Shown here: positions 8,281 through 16,393 of the stretch, piece after piece | Layout: the number at the start of each line of letters is the position of its first letter | Numbering within the stretch: position 1 is the first letter of the stretch | Assembly (NCBI GenBank): GCA_013287135.1 | Contig: JABDEK010000016.1 | Coordinates: 1 to 64,000, forward strand | Length of the DNA stretch: 64,000 nt | Origin: Acidobacteriota bacterium | GTDB lineage: Bacteria > Acidobacteriota > Terriglobia > Acidiferrales > UBA7541 | Direction of reading: 5' to 3' | Translations under genes and position numbers: made by a program | The notes under the pieces: model-generated | What the model was told of the DNA's origin: nothing | Seen by the model: the letters and a program-made list of their open reading frames with translations, nothing else | Database searches by the model: none

Positions 8281-9240
8281 ATGCCAGAAGCGATTCCACC
8301 ACGAGCTGCGGCCTATTATCTGGGACTTGATGGCGGAGGCACGAAGACAGATTGCTTTCTCGTCGATGCCGACAACAAAATAATGGCGCACGCGACAGCC
8401 GGCCCTTCCAATCCACTTCGCGCGGGCTATGCGAAAGCCTGGTTTGCGCTGAGCGATGCCGCGGACATGGTGCTTGAGCGGTGCCGCTTGAAATCGAGCG
8501 ACATTCGCGGAATTTGCGCCGGCATTGGAGGCGCGGGGCGCGACTCGGTGGCCAAACGCATCGCGACGTTTCTAGAGCGCGGTTTCCAGCAAGCCACCGT
8601 GGTGGTGACTACTGACCTTGAGATCACTTTGCAAGCGGCGGTGGGTGATGGCGAAGGCGTGGTCCTCGTTGTTGGTACGGGTTCGGCGGCCTATGGACGC
8701 GATGCGGAAGGACGCGTGGCGCGAGCGGGCGGACGCGGTCCGTGGTTCAGCGATGAGGGAAGCGGCTTCGACATCGGTCGGCGCGCGATGGCTGCCGTGG
8801 TTCGAGCCGAAGAGCAACGCGGGCCGGTGACGGCTCTGTCGCAGAGAGTTTTGGATTGGTTGGGATGCAAGGACTGGAGCCGCGTTCTCGACTGGGTGGT
8901 GAAAAATCCGGATGATGTTTTTCCGCGCGTGTTTCCGCTGGTGGCTGATCTAGGGGATCGCGGCGATGCCGTTTCGTGCGAAATACTTTCAGGGGCTGCG
9001 GAGTCTGTCGCTGAATTAGTTGCCAGCGTGCTGCAGAAACTTGAACTGCAAGATCGCGATGTGCCGGTGGCGGTAACCGGCGGCACCGTGGGACGCAGCA
9101 AATTTTTCGACGCGGCAATTGAATCCTGTTTAGCAAAATTTGCACCGCGCGCCTCGTTAGTGTCACTTCATGTGAAGCCGGCAGAGGCTGCCGCTCGCAT
9201 GGCAATTCGCCTGGGGCAACGAAAGGCACATGCTGGGTGA
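8281..9240 (+). CDS. BadF/BadG-family sugar kinase (N-acetylglucosamine/MurNAc kinase-like)
   Basis: A 319-residue ASKHA-fold kinase. The phosphate-1 motif LGLDGGGTKTDC is at about residues 14-25, the phosphate-2 segment VLVVGTGSAAYG at about 135-146, and GGRGPWFSDEGSGFDIGRRA follows, as in GlcNAc kinases and MurK. The product would phosphorylate the amino sugar brought in by the adjacent symporter. MurK-like enzymes accept MurNAc and GlcNAc. No MurQ etherase gene is visible in the window, so the next step in a MurNAc route is unplaced. A purine-rich GGTGAAAAA precedes the ATG. The 3' end overlaps the next gene by 11 bases, which suggests translational coupling. Confidence 0.85.
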   Translation: MPEAIPPRAAAYYLGLDGGGTKTDCFLVDADNKIMAHATAGPSNPLRAGYAKAWFALSDAADMVLERCRLKSSDIRGICAGIGGAGRDSVAKRIATFLERGFQQATVVVTTDLEITLQAAVGDGEGVVLVVGTGSAAYGRDAEGRVARAGGRGPWFSDEGSGFDIGRRAMAAVVRAEEQRGPVTALSQRVLDWLGCKDWSRVLDWVVKNPDDVFPRVFPLVADLGDRGDAVSCEILSGAAESVAELVASVLQKLELQDRDVPVAVTGGTVGRSKFFDAAIESCLAKFAPRASLVSLHVKPAEAAARMAIRLGQRKAHAG

Positions 9241-10009
9241 TGAGAACGCCGCTCGTTTTCAGCTCGCGCGATCTGCTTCGGGAGATGAGTTGGACACCCT
9301 GATTCAGGAAGGGGACGCGGAAGTTTTACTCGCGCTGCTTGAAAATCCCAACATGCAAGAGCCGCAGGTGAGCCGTTTACTTGAGCGGCTTGATCTTTCT
9401 GCTGAGTTGCTGGAGCGAGTGGCGAAGGAAGGGAAGTGGAGTTCGAGCGAAAGTGTACGGATTCGGCTTGCAGGGCATCCGCACACGCCGCGCCGCGTGG
9501 CGCTCTCAATGCTTCGGCAACTTTTCTTGTTCAACTTGGTGCGAGTTAGCCTGCTGCCTTCTGCTCCGGCGGATATTCGACGTGCGGCTGAAGAACTGAT
9601 CGTCACACGCGTTCCGCATCTTCCCGTTGGCGAAAAACTGACGCTTGCGAGGCGCGGTCCGTCGCGAGTTGCCGGTGCTTTGTTGGCGGAAGGGCATCCG
9701 CAGGCGGTGAAACTGGCGCTGGCGAATTCTTTTTTGACCGAGAGCCAGGTGCTTAAGATTCTTGCCAAAGCAGACCTTCCCGCGCGCGTTGTTGTTGCGA
9801 TCGCACAACATCCGAAGTGGTCGGTTCACTACAATGTTCGTGCGGCGCTGGTCCGGCATGCCCACACGCCGGTTCCGGCATTGCTTGAATTTTTGCCGGA
9901 TTTGACGCTCCGCGATTTGCAGGATGTTGAAGGGCTAGAGCAACTGGCAGCGCACTCGCGGAAATATGTGCAACAAGAATTGGCGCGGCGCGCTAGTAAC
10001 CTGAAATGA
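9230..10009 (+). CDS. Helical repeat protein with an internally duplicated module, function unknown
   Basis: 259 residues with no signal peptide or membrane segment. Two stretches, about residues 38-97 and 165-223, match each other. Each runs N-x4-E-x-QV-x2-(L/I)L, then a V-A helix, KWS, V-R-x2-L-x2-H-x2-TP and a Leu-rich helix. The regularly spaced Leu and Ala resemble HEAT or leucine-rich-variant repeats and DUF2336-type proteins, which usually act as binding scaffolds. The start overlaps the kinase stop by 11 bases, so the two genes look co-transcribed, but nothing in the protein suggests a sugar-related role. I do not recognise a named family with certainty. Confidence 0.75.
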   Translation: MLGDENAARFQLARSASGDELDTLIQEGDAEVLLALLENPNMQEPQVSRLLERLDLSAELLERVAKEGKWSSSESVRIRLAGHPHTPRRVALSMLRQLFLFNLVRVSLLPSAPADIRRAAEELIVTRVPHLPVGEKLTLARRGPSRVAGALLAEGHPQAVKLALANSFLTESQVLKILAKADLPARVVVAIAQHPKWSVHYNVRAALVRHAHTPVPALLEFLPDLTLRDLQDVEGLEQLAAHSRKYVQQELARRASNLK

Positions 10010-10053
10010 CTTTGCTTTATGAAATAAGCCTGCGGAAGTAACGAACGAGGAAA

Positions 10054-10332
10054 ATGGCAGAGCGCAAAAATCGAACGCGTCTGGTGATGATTGTTGCAGC
10101 GATTGCGTTCGTAATCCTGCTGGTTTATTTATCGCGGCAACAAAATCAGAATCAGTACGAGGTGTGCGTCACTTTCAAAGGGGCGTCGCACTGTTCTACG
10201 GCCGCGGCTGCGAACCCCACGGAAGCCATACGCAGCGCGCAGGGAATCGATTGCGCGATGCTCACAAACGGCCGGGATGAAAATATGGTTTGTCTTGATA
10301 CTCCGCCCACGAGTACTCGCCAGATAAAATAA
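10054..10332 (+). CDS. Small membrane-anchored hypothetical protein
   Basis: 92 residues: a short basic N-terminus (MAERKNRTR), one hydrophobic helix (LVMIVAAIAFVILLVYL), then a soluble tail of about 60 residues with four Cys (VCVTF, SHCST, GIDCAM, MVCLD). A GAGG ribosome-binding site lies just before the ATG. The N-in anchor puts the Cys-bearing tail outside the membrane, where disulfides are possible. I recognise no family. Confidence 0.65.
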   Translation: MAERKNRTRLVMIVAAIAFVILLVYLSRQQNQNQYEVCVTFKGASHCSTAAAANPTEAIRSAQGIDCAMLTNGRDENMVCLDTPPTSTRQIK

Positions 10333-10387
10333 GAGCTACCGTTGCGTTTTTACGGTGTCTAACACTGGGGGGTTGGTGTGTACTGAA

Positions 10388-10416
10388 TTGACATGCAGCT
10401 TTGCGCTGCTTAGCAT
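10388..10416 (+). promoter_or_regulatory. Sigma70-type promoter for the zinc-ribbon membrane protein
   Basis: TTGACA (10388-10393), a 17-base spacer, then TAGCAT (10411-10416). The ATG of the downstream gene is at 10443, and the purine stretch GGAAAGGAG lies at 10418-10426. Confidence 0.6.
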
Positions 10417-10442
10417 CGGAAAGGAGCAAAAACCATTCATTG

Positions 10443-11030
10443 ATGACTCGTTGTCTGAATTGCGGGGCCGAACGCGACGTGGACCAATGCGAGGCGTGCG
10501 GGCTGACCTCCACGGCCGCGGAAATGACACTGCGGCAGAAGCTATTAAACCGCACGGCAATTTTTCTTGTTGGCGCAATCGCGTTCGTGGCTGCCAGCGA
10601 ACGTTATCCGGCGCTGGAACTGGACGGAATCCTCATTTTTATTGGCATTCTATTTTTTCTCACGCTGGGTTTGGCAATGTGGGTAGAGCGCCGAGCGTTG
10701 CGTCACGCCGAAGTGGAAGCGATGAAACGCATTTATTACGGATTGATTCCGCTGCCGTGGTTGCTCGCGATTCTGTTATTGGCAAACGGATCCCTTGATC
10801 GTTTCCCAACCCACATCGAACAGGCGCGCGTGATTGGAAAATTTTCCATGCCGGGGCCGATGGCCAATCGGCGGCTCATCGTCACGTCCTGGCGCGAGGG
10901 ACGGAGGTTCGAGCGCATTCCGGTGGACCGCGGGGACTTTGATCGAGTGAGCCGCGGGGACGTGGTGGACGTGCAGATGCATGAAGGGTTGGTAGGTATC
11001 CCCTGGGTTGCCGGAGTATCGTTGAAATAG
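10443..11030 (+). CDS. Zinc-ribbon membrane protein, function unknown
   Basis: 195 residues from ATG 10443. The N-terminus is a zinc ribbon with two Cys pairs (CLNCGAE and CEACGL, Cys 4, 7, 16, 19). Three hydrophobic segments follow (AIFLVGAIAFVAA, ILIFIGILFFLTLGLAMWV, LPWLLAILLLA), then a C-terminal soluble domain of about 75 residues rich in Arg and Asp (RIPVDRGDFDRVSRGDVVDVQ). The frame is open to a TTG at 10401, but that codon lies within the promoter spacer, so the later ATG is preferred. The layout resembles membrane proteins with an N-terminal zinc ribbon of the zinc_ribbon_2 type; no function is assigned. Confidence 0.7.
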   Translation: MTRCLNCGAERDVDQCEACGLTSTAAEMTLRQKLLNRTAIFLVGAIAFVAASERYPALELDGILIFIGILFFLTLGLAMWVERRALRHAEVEAMKRIYYGLIPLPWLLAILLLANGSLDRFPTHIEQARVIGKFSMPGPMANRRLIVTSWREGRRFERIPVDRGDFDRVSRGDVVDVQMHEGLVGIPWVAGVSLK

Positions 11031-11046
11031 CCCTCGCTAGCCGCTG

Positions 11047-11064
11047 GATTACTGCGAAGTAATC
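11047..11064. repeat. Perfect 7-bp inverted repeat
   Basis: GATTACT, a 4-base loop, then AGTAATC, between two membrane-protein genes and about 50 bases upstream of the next start. There is no T-tract, so it is not a standard terminator. It may be an operator or a small mRNA hairpin. Confidence 0.4.
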
Positions 11065-11115
11065 GTCTCAAGGAATCTCCTCGACAGCGCTGGGTTTCGT
11101 TGGGACACTCGCCTC

Positions 11116-11712
11116 GTGAACGTGCCTGAATCGGTATCCGACCGTTTTCCTTTCCTCCAAGCGCTCCAAGAAGTTTGGGAGCCAATTCCGCGAGCTGCTT
11201 TGCTTGCGTGGGTGGCGTTTTATTTATTGTTTTTGTATCAGACCGCGCGGGGACATGGGCTTCTGCTGCTGATCGATGGGGTGTTTATTCCCATCCACGA
11301 GGGCGGGCACTTACTTTTCCGGATGTTTGGCGAATTTATCATGGTGGCGGGCGGGACCGCGTTGCAATTGCTGGTTCCTTTCTGGTTGGCGCTTTATTTT
11401 TTCTTTCGGCGTCAACCGCAAGGCGTGGCGTTTTGTTTATTCTTCCTGTTCGAGCAATTTCTTCCGATTTCCACATACATGGCGGACGCGCGTGCGCAAG
11501 ACCTGCCCCTGCTCACGGTCGGAGACGCGGAGTACGTGATTCACGACTGGGCCTATCTTTTTGGCAAGCTTGGCTTATTGGAACACGATACGCAGATCGC
11601 GAGCGCAGTGAGAGCGATGGGATGGCTCGGTATGATCGGTGTACTGATCTGGCTGGTGTGGCGCGGGGTAAACGATGTCCCGCAAACGAAACCTCGTGCA
11701 GCAGCGCTGTAA
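11116..11712 (+). CDS. Integral membrane protein with an HExxH motif (possible M50-like metalloprotease)
   Basis: 198 residues with four or five hydrophobic segments. The second carries PIHEGGHLLF, an HExxH zinc-metallopeptidase motif inside a membrane helix, followed by a Gly-rich stretch and a Pro (VAGGTALQLLVPFW). Site-2 proteases place HExxH and a later Asp/Asn-Pro-Gly motif this way. No clear NPDG-like motif follows here; HDWAYLFGKLG near residue 142 might supply a third ligand. The start is a GTG at 11116 with a weak upstream site; the second residue-level alternative is the GTG at 11122. Protease activity is only an inference from the motif. Confidence 0.65.
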   Translation: MNVPESVSDRFPFLQALQEVWEPIPRAALLAWVAFYLLFLYQTARGHGLLLLIDGVFIPIHEGGHLLFRMFGEFIMVAGGTALQLLVPFWLALYFFFRRQPQGVAFCLFFLFEQFLPISTYMADARAQDLPLLTVGDAEYVIHDWAYLFGKLGLLEHDTQIASAVRAMGWLGMIGVLIWLVWRGVNDVPQTKPRAAAL

Positions 11713-11738
11713 ATTTCGAGCGCGCTGAGCGGATCCCG

Positions 11739-12203
11739 TTAATAAAATGCTCGCAGATCGGGCGGATGCGGGAGTTCCACTTCAAGGACGCGGCCGTAAT
11801 CGCCCAAGGTCAGCTTGATTAACTCGGCCGGGCCGACGTCTCGCACACTCCAGTCGGAGGTGGCGAGCAAACGTCCGGGGACTGCAAAATTATCGCTTTC
11901 GATGTCGCTGCCTTTTTTCTGAATGTCGATGAGGGGCACGTTGTAGGCGAGTTTGGCTTTGATGTCGAGTTCGATGTAGCGGCGGCCCAGCATCACGAGC
12001 ACGAAATGCGATTCCTTCTTTTTGTCCGGTTGGTACACGTTAAAAGCCAGCGGAGTTTTGTCGTCGAGCTTTACTTGGGCCAGGTTCACTGGCTTCCAGT
12101 GCAAGCGCTCCGTTTGAGCAGTGACAGGGCCCGCGCCAGCCAGTAGTACGAACATGAGCGCTATCCTGATTGCGATGGTCGAAGAAGACTGGGAAAACGT
12201 CAT
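11739..12203 (-). CDS. Secreted hypothetical protein
   Basis: 154 residues. The N-terminus is a signal peptide (hydrophobic IRIALMFVLLAGAG, cleavage after VTAQ). The rest is a small soluble domain with beta-rich segments such as FVLVMLGRRYIELDIKAKL and a C-terminus ending in Arg-Ala-Phe-Tyr. No known motif or catalytic residue is recognisable. It lies 17 bases downstream of the aldehyde dehydrogenase stop on the same strand, close enough for co-transcription, although a shared role is not evident. Confidence 0.65.
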   Translation of the reverse strand: MTFSQSSSTIAIRIALMFVLLAGAGPVTAQTERLHWKPVNLAQVKLDDKTPLAFNVYQPDKKKESHFVLVMLGRRYIELDIKAKLAYNVPLIDIQKKGSDIESDNFAVPGRLLATSDWSVRDVGPAELIKLTLGDYGRVLEVELPHPPDLRAFY

Positions 12204-12220
12204 GTCGGCGATTGTTGAAA

Positions 12221-13717
12221 TTAATAAATGCTGGATTCGCGCTTGCGGCCGGTGTAGTCAACGTAAACGATTTTAGTATCGGTGTAGAAATCGATCGCGG
12301 CGTGGCCTACTTCGCGCGGGCCGACGCTGGAATCTTTTGCGCCACCGAAGGGAACGTGCGCTTCGCCGCCAACCGTGGGCGAGTTCACATGGGTCATGCC
12401 GGTTTCGATTTTGTCCACAAACTCGAAGATCTTGTTCGAGTCGGTGGAATAGATCGAGCTAGAAAGGCCGTAACGCACCGAATTCGCGGCCTCCAGAGCC
12501 TCATCGAAATTCTTCACGCGGATCACACTTAGCACCGGGCCGAAGATTTCCTCCTGCGCGATGGAGCTGTCTGCGCGCACGTGATCGAATACCGTAGGAG
12601 AAACGAACCAGCCCTGATCATATTTCGGGCCGGTAAGGCGCCCGCCACCACAGAGCAGCTTTCCTTCTTTGTTGCCGATCTCGATGTACTTGAGGACTGT
12701 GTTCATCTGATTTTCGTCCACCGAGGGGCCCATATCAACGCCGGGTTCCAGGCCGTCGCCAACCACATACTTTTTCGCGCGCTCGACGAGAGATGAGACG
12801 AACTGATCCGCGACTTTTTCTTCGATCACCACGCGACTGGTGGCCGTACAGCGCTGGCCGGTGGACGCAAACGCGCCGGCTAGCGTGGATTCCATGGCCA
12901 GTTGCAAATCAGCGTCTGCGAGAACAACGACGGGATTTTTGCCGCCCATCTCGCACTGAATTTTTTTCAGCCGTTGCGCGCCGGAAGCGTAAAGCGCGCA
13001 GCCCACTTCGTTCGAGCCGGTGAAGGAAAGGCCATGGACTAGCGGATTCTGCACGAGTTCGTCGCCGGTATCGCGGCCTGAGCCCATTACAAGATTCAGG
13101 ACACCCGGAGGCAGACCAGCTTGTTCGAAAATTTCTGCGATTTTCATCGCCGTGAGCGGCGTTAAGGTAGCGGGTTTGAAAACTACTGTGTTGCCGCAAA
13201 CTAGCGCGGGGGCTATTTTCCACACGGGGATCGCCACCGGAAAATTCCAAGGAGTGATGGCGCCGACTACTCCCAGGGGCTGGCGGATGGTGTACGAAAA
13301 ATTCTTGGGAAGCTCGCTGGTGAGCGTCTCACCGTTCAGCCGGCGCGCTTCACCGGCCATGAATTCGGTAATATTGATCGCGCGCTGCACTTCTCCCAGA
13401 GAATCCTTCAGCGCTTTGCCTTCTTCGCGCGTTAGCAGCCGCGCCAACCCTTCCTTTTGTTCCTGCATCAGGCGCGTAGCGTTGAAAAGAATTTTTCCGC
13501 GGTTTGGCGCGGGCATTTCGCGCCAGGCCGAGAAGGCAGCTTTCGCAGCGACGATGGCTTCTTTCATTTCCTCACGCGTGGAAAGCGGGATGCGCGCGAC
13601 GACTTCGTCCGTGTTCGCCGGGTTGCGCCGTTCCACAATTTTCGTCGAACGCGATTCCATCCATTTGCCATTGATGTAGTTCCTGCAAAGCGTTGCTGCG
13701 CTAGTTGCGGTCGCCAT
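12221..13717 (-). CDS. NAD(P)-dependent aldehyde dehydrogenase
   Basis: 498 residues from ATG 13717 (MATATSAATLC). The ALDH superfamily core is intact: the PWNFP loop, nucleotide-binding GSNEVG, the general-base Glu in CEMGGKNP, and the nucleophile Cys near residue 290 in TGQRCTATS. EEIFGPVLSV is also present. Overall it resembles alpha-ketoglutaric semialdehyde or lactaldehyde/succinate-semialdehyde dehydrogenases. About 240 bases upstream on the same strand is a class III omega-aminotransferase. The pair would convert an omega-amino acid or diamine to an acid through a semialdehyde. Beta-alanine, GABA or 5-aminovalerate are candidates. The substrate cannot be fixed from the sequence. Confidence 0.9.
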   Translation of the reverse strand: MATATSAATLCRNYINGKWMESRSTKIVERRNPANTDEVVARIPLSTREEMKEAIVAAKAAFSAWREMPAPNRGKILFNATRLMQEQKEGLARLLTREEGKALKDSLGEVQRAINITEFMAGEARRLNGETLTSELPKNFSYTIRQPLGVVGAITPWNFPVAIPVWKIAPALVCGNTVVFKPATLTPLTAMKIAEIFEQAGLPPGVLNLVMGSGRDTGDELVQNPLVHGLSFTGSNEVGCALYASGAQRLKKIQCEMGGKNPVVVLADADLQLAMESTLAGAFASTGQRCTATSRVVIEEKVADQFVSSLVERAKKYVVGDGLEPGVDMGPSVDENQMNTVLKYIEIGNKEGKLLCGGGRLTGPKYDQGWFVSPTVFDHVRADSSIAQEEIFGPVLSVIRVKNFDEALEAANSVRYGLSSSIYSTDSNKIFEFVDKIETGMTHVNSPTVGGEAHVPFGGAKDSSVGPREVGHAAIDFYTDTKIVYVDYTGRKRESSIY

Positions 13718-13759
13718 TACACTCTCCACTCCGTAATAGCTATCGATAAAATCGCCATG

Positions 13760-13960
13760 CTAACAGCACAAAAATGCAACCACGATCACGAGAATAATAA
13801 TATTGTCCATGCCAGGGCGATCGCTCGTGAATCTCTGGTTTTCCTTCGCGCGCTCGTCCTCTCTTATGTCCTGTTCGACCATGTCGAGAGACTTGAGCTC
13901 ATCAATCTCAAGTTTAGCTATTAGCCTTTCGCCGCCAAGGCATGGCCGACACCTTTTCAA
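13760..13960 (-). CDS. Possible small tail-anchored protein
   Basis: A 66-codon frame whose TTG start overlaps the aminotransferase stop (TTGA). It predicts a charged helical stretch (Glu/Asp/Lys rich) followed by a C-terminal hydrophobic tail (IIILVIVVAFL) ending in two Cys. An internal ATG gives about 40 residues. The coupling to the upstream gene and the tail-anchor layout are suggestive, but the length is short and no family is recognised. It may simply be spacer sequence. Confidence 0.25.
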   Translation of the reverse strand: MKRCRPCLGGERLIAKLEIDELKSLDMVEQDIREDERAKENQRFTSDRPGMDNIIILVIVVAFLCC

Positions 13961-15273
13961 ATGCGGACCTCGCTGAAAGATTTATCGAGGAGACGGATAC
14001 CTTCGTCCACGTCGGCTTTGGAAATATTCATGGGCGGAGCCATACGGATCGTGTTGCTGTAGAGGCCGCCTTTGCCGACGAGGAGACCGTTGGCGCGCGT
14101 GCGCTCCATGATTTGGTTTGCTTCCTGCGCGGCAGGCTCTTTGGTCTGACGATCTTTTACGAGTTCGAGGGCCTGCATCATCCCCATGCCGCGCACGTCG
14201 CCGATCAGTGGATATTTCTGCTGCAACTCTTCGAGTTTTTTTCTAAAGTAGCCGCCGACTACGTGCGTATTCTCTAAAAGGTTTTCTTCTTCAATCACTT
14301 CGATCACGGCACGCGCGGCGACTGATGTAATGGGATTGCCGCCAAACGTAGCGATATTCAGACCTTGGAATTTTCCGGCTAGCTCAGAGGTGGTGATTGT
14401 CACTCCAGCGGGGACGCCGTTGGCCATGCTTTTCGCGGAGGTGATGATGTCCGGCGTGACTTCCCACTGCTCGATGCCCCACCATTTTCTGCCGGTGCGG
14501 CCCCAGCCGGTCTGTACTTCGTCGGAAATAAAAAGGCCGCCATAATTTTTTACGATGCGATGCACGATTTTGAAATATTCCGGCGGAGGAGTGATGAACC
14601 CGCCCACGCCTTGAATAGGTTCCGCAATAAACGCAGCGATCGAGCCGCTGGTGGTGGTTTGAATTACGCCTTCCACATCGTTGGCGCACGCCACTCCGCA
14701 TTCCGGATATTTCAAATGCAGCGGGCAGCGGTAGCAATAGGGATTCACGGCGTGCGAGACGCCCACGCTGATGACGCCCGCTTTGCGCCAAGCGGATTGC
14801 GCAGTAACGGATTTCGCCAGCGCGGAGCCGCCGGAATAGGCGTGGCGCAGCGCGACAATGTCGTAGCTCGGGCTAGCGCTGCGAGCAAGAAGGATCGCGG
14901 CTTCGTTCGCTTCGGTGCCGGAACTTGTGAAAAAACTTTTCTGCAACTTGCCGGGCGTAATCTCAGCCAACTTTTCCGCGAGCGCGACAATAGCTTCGTT
15001 CGGAAATAGCGTGGAAGTGTGCTGAAGCTTGTCCACTTGAGTTTTGATTTTTGAAGTAACTTTAGGATTGCAGTGGCCCACGCCGATGGTGACGATGCCG
15101 CCAAAGAAGTCGAGGTACTTGTTGCCTTCCAGGTCCCATAGATATTGCATCGAAGCGTGGTCGGCGACGAGCGGGTGCTCGTAATAATTCGCCACCGAAG
15201 GCCATATAAATTCTTTGTGCTTGCGGATGGCTTCTTCGCTGCGCGAAGTGGTGAGTTTTGGTGTGGTGGTCAT
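13957..15273 (-). CDS. Class III PLP-dependent aminotransferase (AGXT2-like)
   Basis: 438 residues. Fold-type I class III markers are present: TSSGTEANEAA for phosphate and PLP contacts, FISDEVQTGWGRTG with the PLP-ring Asp, and the Schiff-base Lys near residue 281 in TSAKSMANGVPAG. A four-Cys stretch CYRCPLHLKYPECGVAC near residue 160 is typical of a subgroup related to alanine-glyoxylate aminotransferase 2 and may bind a metal or form disulfides. Related enzymes use beta-alanine, beta-aminoisobutyrate or alanine with pyruvate or glyoxylate. An AAAGGA site precedes the ATG. It precedes the aldehyde dehydrogenase, consistent with omega-amino acid catabolism. Confidence 0.9.
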   Translation of the reverse strand: MTTTPKLTTSRSEEAIRKHKEFIWPSVANYYEHPLVADHASMQYLWDLEGNKYLDFFGGIVTIGVGHCNPKVTSKIKTQVDKLQHTSTLFPNEAIVALAEKLAEITPGKLQKSFFTSSGTEANEAAILLARSASPSYDIVALRHAYSGGSALAKSVTAQSAWRKAGVISVGVSHAVNPYCYRCPLHLKYPECGVACANDVEGVIQTTTSGSIAAFIAEPIQGVGGFITPPPEYFKIVHRIVKNYGGLFISDEVQTGWGRTGRKWWGIEQWEVTPDIITSAKSMANGVPAGVTITTSELAGKFQGLNIATFGGNPITSVAARAVIEVIEEENLLENTHVVGGYFRKKLEELQQKYPLIGDVRGMGMMQALELVKDRQTKEPAAQEANQIMERTRANGLLVGKGGLYSNTIRMAPPMNISKADVDEGIRLLDKSFSEVRI

Positions 15274-15502
15274 TACAATCCTTTCAGCATGGCCCGAACT
15301 AATTTTTGATTGGCAAGCAGTTTACTCCGCGACAGGCACTGCGGCAAGCAAGCGCAATGGGCCTCCAGCGGAGTTGGCGGGGCGGAAACTGCGCCGAGCT
15401 GGAACGCGGCAGCCCCCCGAGTGCAACATGATGCAGCGTGCGAGTTCCCGGAGAATGGAATCTCATGGGCTGAAATATGCGCTCCTTTTTGACGGTACTA
15501 AC

Positions 15503-15515
15503 CGTATAATCCCGC
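15503..15515 (+). promoter_or_regulatory. -10 element in the shared motif CGTATAATCCCGC
   Basis: A perfect TATAAT lies at 15505-15510, 12 bases before the ATG at 15523. No good -35 lies at normal spacing. The same 13 bases occur at 36983-36995, also a few bases before an ATG. Confidence 0.4.
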
Positions 15516-15522
15516 CGACACG

Positions 15523-16383
15523 ATGGATCGCATATTGAACTGCCTGTATCGCGGGTTTACGCGAATCTTCCCCGACTGCATGACCCTGAGCCAGGCGATT
15601 GCTTTCAATATGTTCCTGGCATTTTTCCCCATGCTGCTTTTGGTGCTGGGAATCTTGAGCAGCAAGGATTCCTTTCATGGCGCGGTGAGAGAGCTGCCCG
15701 ATCGTCTGCGCATGATTCTGCCGCCGGGAAGCGAAGACGTAGTAGTGCAATATTTCACGCGCAAAGGGCAACATCCCTGGAAATGGTTTTTGCTGGGACT
15801 AGGCGGAACATTGTTGGCCGGGTCGCAGGTGATGGCCGGGCTGATTGAGGGATTCCGCGTGATCGAAGCGGATGAATTCCGGCAAAGCTATTGGCGAATC
15901 CAGGGCCGGGCGCTGCTTCTGCTGGTTCTCACGATCGTTCCTGCGCTGGTGGTTATTATTTTGACGGTCTTCGGCAAGCAAGCGCGGGCCTGGTTGATTC
16001 AGCAGTTTGGATTAGCAGTGCTGATACGCGCGCTTGCATTTATTTTTCAGGTAGGCTTGGTATTCGGGCTCTCGATGATCGTGCTGGTGCTGCTGTATAG
16101 GATCGGGCGCCCGGGCCATAAAGGATTTAAGGATGTGATGCCGGGAGCCGCGATTGCGACGGTACTGTGGTGGGTGGTTGACATTGTGTTTGGCCTTTAC
16201 GTAAGGAAAATGCCTTACAACGTGGTTTACGGCGGACTCGCGGCCGCGATTGGTCTGCTGCTATGGATGTACATGACCGCAATTGTTGTGCTGTGGGGCG
16301 CGGGATATAATGCGGAGTGGCGGGAGTCAGAGGGCGCCGAGCGCTTCCCGGGAGGGTCATTCTTAACCAGACCTAGTCCGTGA
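15523..16383 (+). CDS. YihY/BrkB-family inner membrane protein
   Basis: 286 residues with about six membrane helices. It matches the YihY/UPF0761 family: the N-terminal SQAIAFNMFLAFFPMLLLVLG helix, a soluble segment with LPDRLRMILPPGSED, the central GRPGHKGFKDVMPGAAIATVLWW helix pair, and the C-terminal stretch KMPYNVVYGGLAAAIGLLLWMYM. The family was once annotated as ribonuclease BN, which was incorrect; its function is unknown. The ATG is placed by a TATAAT box 12 bases upstream, which implies a nearly leaderless mRNA. A small conserved gene follows 10 bases later. Confidence 0.9.
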   Translation: MDRILNCLYRGFTRIFPDCMTLSQAIAFNMFLAFFPMLLLVLGILSSKDSFHGAVRELPDRLRMILPPGSEDVVVQYFTRKGQHPWKWFLLGLGGTLLAGSQVMAGLIEGFRVIEADEFRQSYWRIQGRALLLLVLTIVPALVVIILTVFGKQARAWLIQQFGLAVLIRALAFIFQVGLVFGLSMIVLVLLYRIGRPGHKGFKDVMPGAAIATVLWWVVDIVFGLYVRKMPYNVVYGGLAAAIGLLLWMYMTAIVVLWGAGYNAEWRESEGAERFPGGSFLTRPSP

Positions 16384-16393
16384 GGGTGATGCG

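Noticed and set aside
15489-15510. TTGACG followed by TATAAT before YihY
   Set aside because: The spacing is only 10 bases, too short for a sigma70 promoter; only the -10 element is kept.
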